DNA of 64,000 nt from Todiramphus chloris collaris. Its lineage: Eukaryota; Chordata; Aves; Coraciiformes; Alcedinidae. The stretch's first letter is position 1, and each line of letters opens with the position of its first letter. A program made the translations under genes and the position numbers. Shown piece after piece: positions 1 to 15,964 of this stretch. The notes below the pieces were generated by a model. That model was given only the letters and a program-made list of their open reading frames with translations. It was not told the origin of the DNA and searched no databases. The stretch covers positions 1,084,559-1,148,558 of the forward strand of contig JANVCC010000014.1 of NCBI GenBank assembly GCA_025345505.1, written 5' to 3'.

Positions 1-3000
1 TACTCTTCTACAGGAACCATTAGTTAAATGTGATCTTTACAATTGCATTTTCAGCTGATCTGATGTACAAGACAAATCTGTGTCTCTCAAGACTTACCAG
101 AGTCACCTGAAAAGATGATTTCAGAAAGGCATTCCTCTCCATGCACACAACAATTCCAGAGGATCAAAGGAAAATACTCCTGGAAAGGAGATCATGGGAT
201 AATACTGTCTTTTCTCTAGGTCAAGAAAAAAAGCAACTATACCTAAGTTCATCCTAACATATGATTGCAATAAAGTAAACGAAATATTGCTAAACAAACT
301 CAGTACTTAAGGGGCTTCATGTAAGTGCTTACTCTGCTACATCTCAGTGAATGTTTTGTATTTGTTGCCCTATTAGAAAGGAGCCCTGCTGTGTAATACT
401 CTATTTTGATATATGCTCTTGCAGTAGAAAGTAAACCTTTATTTCTTCTGCACTGTTCAAACATGCCTTTTCAGAGTAGTTTTGAATTTCACACATTTCA
501 AGGTGTTTTGTTAAGCAATCTAAAGAATACTATCAAATTTGGATGTGTAACATGTTCGATAGCATGCTATCTCAGGAGCAGTTTTGGTTGCTTGAAAGTG
601 GCTTCTCCATTGGAATAAAATTGAAAACTAAGATTTCTTTATTCTTGTATAAATTCATGCTTCAGAACATTGAATAAACTGCATTACAAGTTTATGTCTC
701 TTAAGATATTGTGCTCTAAAGAAAATCAGTCTGTTTTCTGACATTAGTGATAGTATATTTAAAATTTGTTCACTGACACCTGTTTTACTGTATGATACAA
801 AGTGTTTTCTCAGACAGAAAAGTGGAAGGATGTGATCAGAATCTGCCGATGAAATACTTTTGAGCTTGTTCAAACTGCTGTGCTTGGTGCAAGATCAGGA
901 GAAGTCTGGGAGAAAAGACTTTCTGGAGGTGCATCTGTTTCTGTCTTTGTGACTGAGGACTGAGCTTGGTAACACTACAGAAAGTTATTTTCAGAGTTTC
1001 CAGCAATTAATACAGTTTGAAGCTGTAGGTGTTTTCCCATGTAAAATAAGTAATTTACGTAGCTTTTCACCATTCTCGTTCCCCATGGCTGTGGCAGTTC
1101 ATTCAGGTCCTCCCGCAAAGGTTGTGACACGCTCTGTCTGTTGGAGAGAGCCTCTCAGAGCGGAAAATATGTTTCTGCTTTCATCAGTCTGATGAAATGA
1201 ATCCGAGACAAACTGCTACAGCATATGGCTCTGTTCAGGCACTTTGGAAATCTCCAGGTCCATTAGCTCTTTGAGCACCTGCTCTGCAGGATGTGAAAGC
1301 TGGAGCTGGCGTGCAGCAGTAAACCATGTGCTGCTGAACCAGTGCTTCAGCCCTCAATTTGGTAGACACAAAGCCAGTGCAACGTGTAGTAGCTGGGAAC
1401 TACCTGAAGCCAAGGGTCATCTTGCAAGGACCTAAAGTAGAATCAGTTAAATCATGGAAAATTGCACTAATAAGTGTTATTTGTGATCGTGGGATGCCTG
1501 ATACCCGTCTCATTGTGTCAGTTGTTCTTGAGGACTTAAACAATAACTTGTGAGAATATTTGCAACACTACTCGTTTTCAAAAGCTCCAAGTCCATGACT
1601 GAACAAATACCATATGAATAGATGATGTCCAGTCAGATAATCCTAGTTAAAGAAATTTTAAAGAAAGTATTGCAAGTGATCTATCACTGGATGTGAATAG
1701 TTGTTTAATGCATAATTAGAGCAGTTTGCACTAAAATCTGTTAGTTTATTTCCAAGATTTTTGTTTACAATGAATTTGAAATACTTCATTATAGCTTTTA
1801 ATGCTATGGATATCTTTGGTTTGTTACATCAAAAAGGGCAGCAGAAATCTCACTAAGATGGAGAAAACTTGGGAGTCTGGATCTATTTTATACAAGTCAG
1901 CCAAGTCCTTCACTAAATAAACTGTTTTTCTATTGAGAACTCAAACACATTCAAAACATTTGAATTTGACATTGAAATCTTAGCATGGGATATGGCCTTC
2001 TTGCAGTCACCCACAGTTACGGTTAAACTCAGTATATTCTGTGGTATCATGAACAATATCTGAGACAACTATCAAAAGACATTTTTGCGTTTCATTGTGA
2101 TTCTCGCATCAGAAATAAGAACTGCTTGCAATCAAAGTGTGAAACACTTCTGACTGTCATAGATATTCAACAGCACAATTGCAAAATAACTCCATGTGCA
2201 TAGTAATGCAGAACAGATAGAAACAAAGACTGTTCTGTGTTAATTTTGATTTTGTAAGGCTCTTTGATGCTAGCCTAATATTAGGGGGAAATTACATGCT
2301 GGCATAATTCCACTGGTGTCAGTTAAATTCTGCCACTATACATTTCGGCCAGTGAAGCAACAGAACATTTTTAATATAATTTTGAGTCCTACAATAGCAA
2401 AGTTGAAGTCTCACAGGCAATCATTCCACAGTTTCCAACAGCAACAATGATTAATGTTAAACACAAGTAGAATGTAGGAGAGAACTGAAATGCAGAATAG
2501 CAAGCCAGGGGGAAGAAAAAAAAAATGAATAGGAAAAAAAAAATCTTGCAGACAAATCTAAACTACATTTAATTGATTAATGAATAAAACAAGCTCTTAT
2601 GTAGCATAGCAGATAATTATAAATACATCAGGATTAGGAGAGGGCAACTATAAGGTGATATAATAAATCTTTTAATCCTATGCTACACCTTTGGGCTATA
2701 GGCTTATAAAACATACTCAGTAGGATATAGAGGAATCATAATCATGTATCCTGTATTCTATTTACAGAATACAATACATACACATGCAAACATCAATTAC
2801 ACCTATGTTTTAATTATATTGCATTTACCTGGTGTTAATGATGGGTCATATAAAGTTCACTCCCATTGGAAGGATACAAGATGATATGGAAAATGATTGG
2901 GAAATTTAATCATGTTATGCTCACTGAAACATTCACTTAGTATGACTGGGCTTAAAGATTATTTTGTAAAGATATACCATTATTCACCCCTGGCAAAGCC

Positions 3001-6000
3001 CTGCATCCATTTACCCATCTGCCTACCTAATTATTTTTTTAACTACTCAGTTGGCATTCAAAAAGAGTAAAATTATCACCTCTCACTGTATAAGACAGAC
3101 TGTTTTGTCTATTAGAAAGCAGAGATCTCCAAACCAAGAATTTAACCAAGCACTTTGTTGTTCCAGGCCAGGACATGGTGCATGTACTGTGTGCAACTCT
3201 CACAGAATCCAGACTGCTCTGCTACCATTAGCAGTCACACTGATAGAAGTTGCCTCCATTGGCCTGCGCATCTTTAAATGCATTATTTCTCATCACATTA
3301 AAAAGATTTTTCTCAGTATGTGTTTCCATTCCATAGGGTGATGTAGATATAGTTGAGCCTTTTCATTCACTGGAAACAGGAGGGGCATGTGAGGTGTTCC
3401 CTAGAGCTGGTCTCAGCAAGCTTATGCAGAACAGGATTTCCCAGGGTCCCATGACCCCAGATTTACAGCAACACAATTGCCTAGGTTTCCTGCCAGTTTT
3501 TGAAATGGCAGGCAAGTAGTAGGATTAACTGTCACGTCTGAGGCTTTGGGGTCAAAAACTTAACCTGAGGAAATTTTCAGAGTAAGGATGTGTGTCAGGG
3601 AGCCACAAGCCCCAGTTTTCCAACAGCACTCTGGGTAAGTTTCCATGTGAGCCCTTACTCTGATTGACTGGCACTGCCCTTTTTGTAGGTCATCATTCAA
3701 AAGGAAGGCTGTTTCACAGAGTGTGCTGCTATTCTTCATCAGATAAATTGGCTTCATTTCGGTTTATTCATAATCTTTAATAATGCAGATGTTTTTCAGC
3801 TAGCATTTTTCATATTAACATATTAACCCTGACAATCAGACCAATGGATGAATTAGTCTTGCTTAGTACAGAGACATAAAGGAAATGTTCTTACAGGTTC
3901 TGCAAACTAATGATGCCAATGTCAAGAGATTCATGTTACTGCAAGAAAAATTGGAACAGGAAGAGAGTGATAAGAAAAATTAAGAAAAGACCTACATTTA
4001 GAACTAGTTATGACTAGAGTTTATAATAACATAAATAAATCATCATAAATTTATATGCTTATTAAAATCTCCTTAAGGAAGTCAGAACTACTTGTGCAGA
4101 ATTTTCTATTTTTTAAGATTTTAGAATTAAAGTAGAAAGAAATGCAACAATGAGCAGGTCAGTGGTAGATAAACCTTAAAAATACTCCACAGGTAAACAG
4201 TACAATAAGTGAGATAAAACCCATCAAATCTGATGAACTGAATAAATAACTTAAAAACAGTTTGGGAGAATATGCCACAGCTGCTGGTGTCATCCTGAGT
4301 CATATAACGGCTTATTACACAAGTTGCTAGAGCATAGCAGAATGGAGCAGATGTACTGGTAAGCCTTGATGTACAGTGCAGGAAGACCGGAAGAAAGCTC
4401 TGGCACAGAGCTGCAGAGAAGCATTTTCACATGTAGGAGGAAGGCTGAAAGCACTTGCAAATAGATCTGCTTTTCCTACAGAGCCTGAACTTAACTGTCT
4501 GTAGTCATGGGAGGTGCAGTTAGAGCAGGTACCTATTTGCTGAGAGCTGCTAGATTCATGCTCAGGATGTCCTGCAAACAGGAGGTCTGGGGGGAATAAT
4601 AATAGTAAGTTAGAAGTTCACTGATAGTGCTCATTAAGGCACAAGTAAGCTTCACCTACATGAGTTCAAGGATGCACTGCCAACTGTCACTTCAGCCTTC
4701 CTCACCCACCCCTAACCCTTGATGATGAGGGTCTTGTGTTTGGGCAGCTGTTTGAGTCCAAGAGACATTTGTGCACAGACACATGCCTGACAGATTTGAG
4801 CAAGTTCATTCAGCCAGGCAGATAAGTCATCAAAAGTCCTAAGAAATGTTATTTATATGAAGTTTGAAAAAATAAATAACATCTCAGTTTCATTTTCTCA
4901 TGAGCTCTTCTCCAAAATCACTTTGCAGTAAAACCTAAAAGAAGCCAAATCAGTTGTCAAAAGGCTATTTATTCCTACCTGCAAGTGCATATCTCCAAAT
5001 AATAACAATATCACATAAACCTCTGACCTTGTAAGCCTTGTCCTAGACAGAAACACAGGGAGTTTGTACATAAATCATAAACTTCGGTCTCTAAAACATC
5101 TTTCCCATTCTGAGAGACTATTTGTAGGGTCAGAAAGCTAGAATGGAAATATCATATGATTTAGGTTTGGAGAAGTTATAAACTAACTTAAATGTCAGCT
5201 TCTGTTATGAAGCCTCAGATGTTGGTAAGGATCAGTAATAACAAAAGGCACACCAGTTCTGCCTAAGTTCCACTGCCAGCTGGTCACATTTCTATGTACA
5301 GCTTCCCTTTTCTTAGGCAATGTAAGTGCTCCAGGCAAAAAGCTCCCTTTCTTCTCTCAATGGAACCATAACCAGTAGAAAGCAAAAATAATAAATAATA
5401 AAACTCTACTCTCTGTCTTCCTCAAGGTATGCTTCTGGAAAGGAAACATGTTAGTAATTCTATGATAAGCTTTATTGTATTTTTTATGGTAAACCTTCTG
5501 CTAAAGGCTATGCTAAATTCTCTTGCAGCTTACATGCAGGATGTATATAACCTTACAACCAAGAATTTCTGTTCCTGAAGTTATATGAGGCTTGTTTACA
5601 TAACACTTTTCTTATTGCTGCAGAGTAAATTAGAATGTAACTTACAGTATTTTAATAACTCAGCACCAAGTCCCCACGTGGATTGTTACCTAATGATCTA
5701 TGTAATATATATTAGCCTACAGTAAGAATTATGTGTCTTTTCCTACCATCAAGTAAAAAACAGATTCCCCTAATGCTGAAGGCATGATGTTGTAAGCTGC
5801 TGCTGAATTTTAGGAACAGTAGGATTGCAGTGAGTAAATTATAGAACAGCTAGGAAATGGTTTGTTGCAATACCTCTGTAAGGTATACTTGTGAATATCT
5901 CAAACCTTTGACAGTCAAGGACATTGACAGCATTCATTGTGTACTTACTATTTAGCAAGAATGGTAGGAAATGTATGTCACATATCAATGATACAAGTCT

Positions 6001-9000
6001 TCTCTGTATCTAGTTGTCTTCCTAAGACTATTTCAGCCCCACAGCTCACCAAAAACTGTCTGTTTAATTATGATGTTAATTATAATGACCCAAGTCACCT
6101 TGGCAAATTTGGTCTTTCAAACTAGTATCCCTGTCTGTCAGGGGTAATAGACAATAAGACGCTCTGGACACTGACCTTTTCAAGGTCTTTTACAAGATAC
6201 CCTAATAATGGTGTTTTATAAGGTATGTTGCACTCTTACAGACAGAATAAAGCTTCCCTACACTTGATGTGCATTACAGTCCACACAATGAGTCAGTGAA
6301 GAGCAGCTAGGGATCTCTAAGTTAACACCACAGAATTTTCTACATCAACAAGCCCCAAGATCCCAGGTGAGGTACACAGAGCAGCAACACTGCTGTAAAA
6401 TGCACAAAGATTCCTTTAAGCTAACCAACCTCAATGTCATGACATGAAAAACATCTGTATATAGTGAAGAGGTGAAAATTTACCTTGTTTATGTGTCAGA
6501 TAAGTCTGGTTTGACTTCAGATGGATCATTAGTTGAGGGGAATATCTAAGAGATAGGCCACCACTTACATGGGTAAGAATTCCTTAGTGAAAGTGCTTAC
6601 TCAAAGTATATGCTGCTAAAAGATCTATATATTATTTCTTTTATTGGCTTCCGGAGAGCTTTATATTATGAAGTTCCATTATCTTTTCAGAACAAACCCA
6701 TTCAGAAAGTGGAAATAAGCTAGCTATGCAACAGCTTATTTTGCCTTTGTGTAGCTGACAGCACAAAAGGGTCCTCTGATTCTTAGAGTGATTCTATTTT
6801 AAAGAGAAAAATCATGTTTACCACCCACATGCTTATTGGAGTTAAGGGAGGGGGAACATGAAGTGTAATAATGACAGGATGAAAGTGATTTACTGTAGAA
6901 GGTGTCATATGCAGGGAAGTCTTGCAGTGGGGAATGCTTGAGTACTCAGGATGCCAGGGAAGTATTTAAATTTATTCTGAACAAATTCTGCATTTCTGTT
7001 GCAGAAATATGGGTTTCTAAAGGGTTAGCTATTTAGTAACCTTTCCTATCAGAATACAAATCTATTTTACGGCTTTGTGATACAGGATCACTTCTTCAGC
7101 TGTTCATATTAGAAAAGACATCATTCATTGCATATAAGAAAAAGCACTGTAATGTATAAGATCACACTGAAGAATGTTATTAACACAATACAGCCATCAG
7201 CAAGGTCAATTCACTGTCAACAACTCAGAAGGAAAACATATTGGTTAGATGAAGAGGTACAAGAAAATAATAGTAGAATAAATATTGTGCTATTGTCACA
7301 AATATTATGTATTGTCTCATCAAAGATAATGGAATATGATACTACATTTATTCCAAAGAGGCTGTCAACACATACTTCTATCCTTCATTTCTGGAAAGGA
7401 ATGAGGAACCAATTGCAACCATCTTCAGCATGCCTGAAGTTATTATAAGTAGATGTTTAGCAAAGTTAAATACAACCTTCTTACTTTTGGACTCTGCAGC
7501 AAGGAGATGTCTAAGATCTTGGTTACCAGAGTCAATGAAAGAATATTGGACTGAGTCATATTAGTGTTGGACTTTTGATTAGAAGAACTGAGCTGAAAAG
7601 TAAAATTACTGAACAGAATTAGTTCTGTTCTCACTCAAACCAGGACAGGAGAATTTATGATAATGCATCAAAATATCAGCAGAGATTTCTGTAGTATTTG
7701 GGGCTCTTGGAGTAAGCTTCTTTGATCATTAAACTCTGGAGGGTGCTGAGGAACTTGTCTGAGATTGGAGGATGGGCAGCGATGCTAAATGCTGATATAT
7801 ACTGTCACAATGCAAATATAATTTATTTGTTGTCAAGTCTGCAACAGAAATAATATTAAACATAGTTTCAAATGCTCTGGAGAGCTTACTAAATATTTAT
7901 GAACAGTTTCACATAGCAGTTTGGTTTAAATCTTCTGGAAAAATTTGAATTGCATCACAACAAATTATTTTATTGCACCTGGTAACTTCAAAACAATCCT
8001 GGAAATTATTTTGGAACTGACGCATTTCAAAACCTTTTATATAAAATACATACACAAAGATGTATGTATCAAAAACTCCAGCACTAAATCTGTAAACAGC
8101 CTATAAAAAGAGAGTAATATTTAGACATTGCTCACAATAGACTATTCTTGCCATGCATGTACTGTTAATGACTCCATAGATAGTTGATGCTAAGAGAGTC
8201 TTCAAGGGACATTGGATATTTCAAGAAAGAAAAGTGTAAAGATCTTGTTCTGAATTCTTCAAATTCTTCAGTCTGCAAATGCAAAAGTAAGTACTATGCA
8301 TAAAAAAAATATTTTTTTTGTGAAAATATGCAGCATTCCATTCTATATCTTTTAATCATGAAGATATGTAAAATAAGACCAAAAATAGTGTGAAATATGC
8401 AACTACATCTCTAAATTGTTTTATATTTGCATTGCCTAAATAATGCTAAAATAAATTATTATGAAGTGGAGGAGTTTGTAGAAAAAATGCTGTATGCTTT
8501 AGAAAGGATGAGAAGAAACTTGGCTTTCCTTTGAAATGGAAAATGAATTTATTCAAATGAATTTGTCATCAGAGGCCAGAAAGGAAACTGAAATGAAACT
8601 AAACACTTGCACAGTACAATTGCAGTAAGAAACAAGTACAGCACTAAACCACCTCTCATTTCCAAAGACCAGGTGGATTCTATCATTTCCTTGCTACCAG
8701 GTGTATTTCCTCATCACCTATCTATTCTTGCTGTCAAGACTCATTTGCATTTTTTTAAGCTCCTGGTTGAAACCAATGTTATTAGGAGCCACAGATAACA
8801 TGTTAGCTGCAGCTCACTTGAATGACCCTTCTGACTTTTTATGCTTTGGCTTTCTAACCTACACTTTGGCCATTAAACCCCTGTGTTTAACTTCAACATG
8901 TTAATTATACTTTATCTCTCACCTCAGTGTTTCTGCTCCAGCAAAAGCTGCCTTGCTGTGGTGGGTGGAAACCATCTTCCATGTCGATATTCCTTCAGAG

Positions 9001-9359
9001 GAACAGGGGACTCTGAGACCATGCCCACTCTGATGAGGGGGGAAGAGGGCTTGGGACTCCCAGAGACCAGCGTTGTATATCTGTGTTGCCAGTTTGCAGC
9101 TCACCTTCTTCCCCAGGGGGTGCTAAGGGAGCCTGCCCTGGGAAAGGCCCACTTGGCTCAGTCCAGAAAATGCCAAAGGACGAGCGTAGTACAGCAAAGC
9201 CTCAGCTGGTCACCTCCACAGTGGTGGAGAAGGGCTTTGGTATATGCTTAATGGGTAAAAGGGGTGATGACTTTTCCCGTGTTGTGCTACAGTGCAGATT
9301 CAAGACTGAATCCCCTTTCAAGTGTTAATTTTGATAAGATGTATACATTGAATAACATT

Positions 9360-9720
9360 GACAAATAGATCCTTCAGAGAATCTTTTGACCGGTATGACC
9401 AGTTTTCTGCCAGCTGTAACAACTAGCTTATATAATTTCTTCCATAAATACATCAGTGTCATTCTAACACTGCTTGGTTATCTTCCAAAGGCTGCTCCAT
9501 AACTTAACCATCTGTTACATGGAAATTCTTTCTCATAATCTGGTTGGTGCTTTTTTTTCCATGATTTAACTGTGCTGTATTATACTTAAGTCAGCTTTTT
9601 CCTTTGGCTTAAATAGGTCTCCATCCTCCATGATATACCCTATTCACTTTCCTGGTCACAGGTAGACACTTCCCCAACAACACCAGCACTTGGTCTCTGC
9701 TACCTCTTGTCCTGTCTTCA
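9360..9720 (-). repeat. Possible ancient CR1-like 3' fragment
   Basis: The order of phrases resembles the minus-strand view of a CR1 3' region: a clustered 'cataacttaaccatctgtt' stretch, then a 'ggaaattctttctcataat' stretch, then a pyrimidine-rich run towards 9,720. It is far more degraded than the other CR1 copies in the window and has no surviving 3' octamer repeats. It could equally be unique sequence. Confidence 0.25.
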
Positions 9721-12700
9721 TAAATTTCTGTATCACTTTCTACAAGATTTTTTTCTCCCTGTACTCACATCGTTCAAGAATTTAAGTGGAAAGTGTTTTC
9801 CCTTGGAGAAACAGACCCCAGTCCCCTTAACACGAGTCTTTGAAACAGCGGGAAAGTTTGCGACAAGGGACATGGGTGGCATGAATGTGGTGGTATCTGT
9901 GGAAAACCAGGCTCCCCACCCTGCAGACTGCATCAGCACAGCAGGCTGGAGTCCAGCTGTGGGACAAGAGAATAAGGGTCATTCAACCTGCAAAATGCAG
10001 CATGACAGGGTGGTGAAGTAGGTAAGTGCAGGACAGCATTAGGTGCACAGGTAGCTGAGCACAGGCTTTCCATCACTGGGTTATTTTAGTGCCCTTAGCC
10101 ATCTCTTTCTGTGGTAACCACCTACTCTGCCTCAATCATCTCCTGACCACAAGCAGAAACTTCAGAAAATCAACTCTGACCCACAAGGAACAAGGACTCA
10201 TCACCCTCTCATCAAGGACAAATTATTTAGGACTTTCCTATTCTCTCATCTCTGTTTACTGACCCTTCTGGTTTCCATATCTTGTGTTTATTGTCCACAA
10301 CTGTAACATTGTACTCCTGGGTCCTCCCACGATGTCTAGCATTACTTACCTATCCCACAAAAGAGCTATGCCATAGAGCAGATGTCAAGTATTCCTTTAA
10401 CTACCACCATGTATTAATCGTATCTGATATTGGGAACACAGTTTTCTTTTCCCCTCATAGCAATATAACATTTTTATTAGGGAATGTAAGTCTAGATGAG
10501 ATAGGGCCTTGATCTCCCATCCTACTGACGTTCTTATAACATTAATGCTTCACTTTTATTGGATATGCCAGAGTTCTCCTCTAGTACTTTTTATGGAGGC
10601 TGATTCAGTATTCATTGGTCAAGAGACAGCCTGATTTTACAACATATTCCCAGGGCAGACAGACCTTTTGAACCTGTGCCATGTGCTCAAATCCTCATCT
10701 AGCAGACAACTATATAGTCATCTTCTGTTCTGCTTTCCTGCATCTTCCCAAATAAGAATACCAATTGTTCTGCTGTCAGCTTCTGATTATTCACCACCCC
10801 CTCAAAATCCTGGGATTTCCCATTTCCAAATTTTCACCTGTGCCTTTACAGAGAAGCACAGATGCTGCTGACAAATGAATTCTTGTAGCTAACCATGTGG
10901 CCAACCTGTCCCACACAGAGGAAAATTGCCATATTTCAAGTGGCACATGTTAGCTCACTTCCACCTGAGACAGCATTTTCCAGCTCCTTGTGCTTGCCCA
11001 CTTATTTCCATAAATCTGGATTAGGAAACTGTGGCCATCCTCAGTTAGAGGTATTAATCCTGAAACCTGTGCACTCCAGAGAAAATACACACTGTTGATA
11101 AAAGGACAGCATTAAATAATTTCTTTGATAAAAAAACCCCAACAAACTAACAAACAAACAAAAACACCAAAGACTAACACTTCTCACATTTGTTTTACTT
11201 CTGTTTAGCAGGATGCATAGCTATGCCACAATTCCACTGTTGTGACTGTGAAAATATAAACCTCTCACCCAGCTCCACTTTTAGCAAAGAGATCTTAGAG
11301 CATTCCCACAACATAAGCAGCAACTTAGCACCTGCCAAGTCACAGCATCAGCCTCAGTGTGATCAGCATCACCTGTTTTAAGTAGTCAATAGGGGGCCCC
11401 ATACAATTTTGCAAGCAATTTTCTGCTGAATTATTCTTAAGCAAAGCTCCAAGAAATGGTGAAAACGCATGTGAAAATGTGCCTCCATTGGTTTTGGGGT
11501 GGCACAGATCCTTGTCCCAAACATCTCTTCTCAAATCTGTGCTTATTTCACACTTCCTGGTGAGCAACATGTAATTTTGCTGCACACTGCAGCAACCCAA
11601 GCAACCTCAGGGGATGACAAAGGTCATTCTAGAGAGCACTGTGACAGTCCAAGTGTCAGGGCTGTTGAAAGGATGACACCTTAGTTCTGCAGGATGTATT
11701 GCTGTTTCTTGATATTCTCTGGATAGAGTCACTGCTGCAAAAGGATGACACATTTTCTAATAGATTGATTAGCAGTGAGTTCATTGAACAGAGGATCTTC
11801 CTAAGCCAAAGTATAGTTTCATCTCCTCTGCAGAATCTTGAGTTCCCCCTAACATGCAGAAAGATATTTTAAGGTAGTGGGGACCACACACTAATTCTTG
11901 GGGTTCTCCTTTCACTGCAGGTTTTTGGTGACAGGCTGAGGGTACCATGTAGGGAAAGAATAAAGAAGCCAGGTCTACTACAGCTGGTCTGGCACTCCAT
12001 ATACTGGGAGATTCATGTATTTTGCCTGCCAGAATTAAAACTGTTCAGCAGAAATATGTAGAACTGCTGAAATCTAAAACCAGTTCCTAGACTTTGATAT
12101 TTGCATTGTTGCAAACAATGGTTTTATGAGCCTCTACTGTCCAATAAAGTTCTCAATAGACAGTATTTTTTCATTAGTGTTAAAGGCAGGAGTGTAAGAT
12201 AAGGTGAATATTCAGAATAAAGAGCAAGCTAGAAATGGCAGTCATTTCAATTATGCCTATTTTCTCCCAAAAGGAAAAATTAGGGCCTGCCACATATTTA
12301 TGTCACCTGCTAACTATGCATTTACTGGGATTACATTAACCTTGGATCTGCTTCTGTTTCCAAGAGGGAATGGATGTCTGAAACATAGATATTTGTTTCA
12401 CCTCCTGCATTCTGAATGTTTCACAAAATACCCAGTTCTATCTCTAACAACACCCTCACTACTTCCGATTTATCATGATTTCTCTTTTAGTTGGAGAAGT
12501 TGACAAAGTTAGTTATTATTTGTGGGATATTTGAAATAATTGATCCAGGTTTGTAACAAGTAGAAAAATGTTACCTGAATGGACAATAAAATGCATTGCC
12601 TGAATTGCTGAATTTTTCTTCACATCTATTCAATGCTTTGATGGTGACTGAATGTAATGGGCATTCTTGCATAACTCTCCAAATAGAAAAGGAAAATATC

Positions 12701-15700
12701 TTGACATTTGTTAAGATTTTAGAATTGTTATTTAAATGTTTTTTTTAATAAAATCAATTAAAAATATATAACTTGAGCCCTGATTTACATAAACTAGAAC
12801 TAATATAACCTGTTCCAATCAAAACAAATATGTTTTTTCAAGATAACTGACTGTATCTGTATTTGCTAAACAAACAGAAAATTCTGCAGCATTCACTAAT
12901 GTAAGGCCTAGATGAGACCTGTTTTGAGGAATAAATCTGATGTGGTTGAGTTAAAACAGGTAAAGTACTTTTTTCTTAATCATAGTCATAATTTTGCAAA
13001 TATTTCTACACTGATTAAACAGCTGTGCCTAAAAGTTCAGCGCTGGTTATTTGCTTTTTTTTCAGGCTTACAAATAGAAAAACTAAAATTTCCTTCATTT
13101 CAAGATGTGAAACGGTTTTCTGTGTGCCACCTTTGTTCCCACACTATAACATAAAGACAGTCAATTTTATTTAAAGAATAATTACTAATAATTACAAGAC
13201 AGAAGTTATTTTGTAAGCTTTATGGAAGGGGTTTTTTTGTTTTTTTTTTTTTGTTTGTTTGTTTATTTTTTCTTGTTTCTTGGCCAATAGTGATTCTTCA
13301 TTATAAAGGTGGGTGGAATTTCAGAAATTTCTCAGGAAGTAAAAGTACTCTTTTTTAAAATGAAAATTCAGAACACTTGCCTTCTCATTTCTGACATGTA
13401 TGCATCAAGTGCATTTCACTGTTCTATGAGGATTTGGTTCCCTGTGTGCTGGGGGATACTGTTTACTGGTGGGGAAGATGCTGGCAAGGCACTTTGGGAA
13501 GCAGCAGACTGTCTTCTGCAACATGCAAAATTCACTAAGAGCAGGAATGCAGGAGACTGCTGATGAGCAAAGGACTTACTTGATATTTAAGCTTTAATGC
13601 ACTAAAGAGAGATACAAGTGTTAAAAATCACAGTGGTCTTCTCTTTTTGGAAAAAAAAGCCCCATAATTTTCAGGGGTTTTTTTTCCTCACGGTTCTTTC
13701 AGCATCAAGAGAAATCGTCATGCATTATTTTTATAGCCCTTCTTTACTGCTTGCAGGTTCTTCCTATCTTCTTGGGAAGATGCTCTTCCTGATTGGGGTA
13801 TTAAATCTTTTTATCTAGATATTTCTCAATTTTTATGAGTTAAAGTCCTCTCAAAAATCTCTGTCATTGTATTTTTTTCACAAAGCTTGTCTTTTCCTGA
13901 CATTTCCTGATGTTTATTATGACTATAATTTTCTCTCCATGACAACTGCAAAGTCTCTGTGCCCAGCCATCTTAGATGCATAAGAGGTGACTGACAGCTT
14001 TGCCTCCTTAAATTTTTGTAAAGGTTTCTAGGAAGGAAGTGATATGATTAAATTTCCCAATTTCAAGCTTTCCATTACTCTTTGAGAAATAATATATTTT
14101 GAATGATGGGAAAAGCTGGAAGGATGCAGCTGTTAATGATTTAAGGCTGTTCAGAAGTGAGGAAGGGACTTTCAATACCTCACTGCTGACAAATCTCCTG
14201 TGGTCCCTAAAAGTCAGTTCTCTTGAGGAGTTAAAAAAAAATCAGGGTGGATAAGTCATATTTAGCCAGCCCTGTTGGAAAAAAATGGAAAACGGAAATG
14301 AGAAAGCTAATTTATTATTCAAAATTTTAAATGTTTTTCTATTATAAATTAACAAATTGTGTCAGTGTGATTTGTACTATCACAGAGTTATTGAGGTATC
14401 TATGAGCAAAGGAGAGAGGAGTTTCCAAATACAGGACAGAAGCTTTCTTCTGTTACTGCTTTGAGGATGAAATCTAAATCCTTTTGCAATGAACACAAAA
14501 TCTGCACTGACTTCAGCAGAAGAAAGAATTCATGTTCAACTCAGCGGGTGTTCTAAAAACAATAATTACAGCTCACCCCTGTGAAATAAATGGGTGCTAT
14601 CACTCTCATTTACAGATGGGAAAACTAAGCCACAGAGAAGCTGTAGGATTTGCTTAGTGTTGCGTGCAAAGTACAAACCAGGCACTTGCCTCGTAATTTC
14701 TCTCCTTAATAACAAGACCACGATTCCTTCCTAAATAGAGTTGAATGAAAAATACTGTCTGGACTCTTTGTAGAGATATATGTGCACATTAAGTCTTGTG
14801 TTAGTGAAAATTCTTCTGTGACATACATTCCTTGAAACAATTCTGAAGACAGACCAGGATTTATAGTACAGATTTTTTTTTTACCCACAGAATTTTTATT
14901 TTCTAAGAAAATAATTTTATTTTGGTTAAGTAAAAGTCAAATGTGAACAATGGAGGTGACTGGGAGAAAGGTGTGTGCCATTGGGAGCTCAGGGAGGTAC
15001 ATATCAACATGGTGTTGAGGAAAAACTCCCTGCCTTCCATCACCACACAAAAAAACATTGAGTTTTTGTCAGATGCTGTTTTCCTATTTGCATTCCACAA
15101 TAGAGGTTACCACTCACAGCCCATAGCCAGTAGTGACCGCTCTAGGAGTCAGCATCTATAAAAGTGGCTATAAGCTGACTGGCTCAAAAGTTTCATCCCA
15201 TACAATTGTCTTCCAACTAATATTCATATTAGAGATTTGCTTTGAACCATACTGTGGTCTTGCTTGTTGAACACAGATCCCTCTGCTAACTGTAACCCCT
15301 TAAGCAGTTTCCAGGCCTGTAATTTTAATTTCCTGAGCATGGTTATTGGTGTGGGATCAACCTGGCCACACTGTCAGAGAGTAATGACTGATCCTCCTTG
15401 TTTGCACGCAGAGCATTTTATGCAAATTTATAACCAACAGAGGAAAGTAGGAGCTGCTAGGTTGCAAACAATCTTATCCTAAAAACAATTAAAGACAATT
15501 ATCCCAAGTCAATTAAAATAGGTCAAATGAATCATACAAGAGGATGCTTCTACTTCTCTCCATTCAGTAAGCCAAGTGTACATGGCTTAGTTTTGTCAGG
15601 TTGGATGAACCCCGACCCTGGCTGCCTTGATGAGTTATGTCCATCTTTCCTTATGGGAATGAGTTTTCCAGCAATATTTTTACTCCTGACAAATATCCTA

Positions 15701-15934
15701 AAATCCTGATAAGCAGTTGCTTCTTTCCCATGTGGCAGACTGCCAGACTAGCTCTTGGAAAACTGTATATGCCAACCATTAATGTCAGTAACTAACACAG
15801 TAACACATTACTGACTGCATATATATTTTTTATCCTCTTCCAGCAGGACCACTTCTTTGCACTTTCATTTAAAGTAAAGAGACATAAGAAGTGAGTCGGA
15901 AAGATGGACAGGAGCATACAGAAAAAAGGAATGA

Positions 15935-15964
15935 TTGATAGATAGATAATTGATAGATAGATAA
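15935..15964. repeat. (GATA)n microsatellite
   Basis: A short, slightly interrupted run of GATA tetramers in a gene-free stretch. The interruption 'gataattgatagata' splits it into two blocks. Confidence 0.85.
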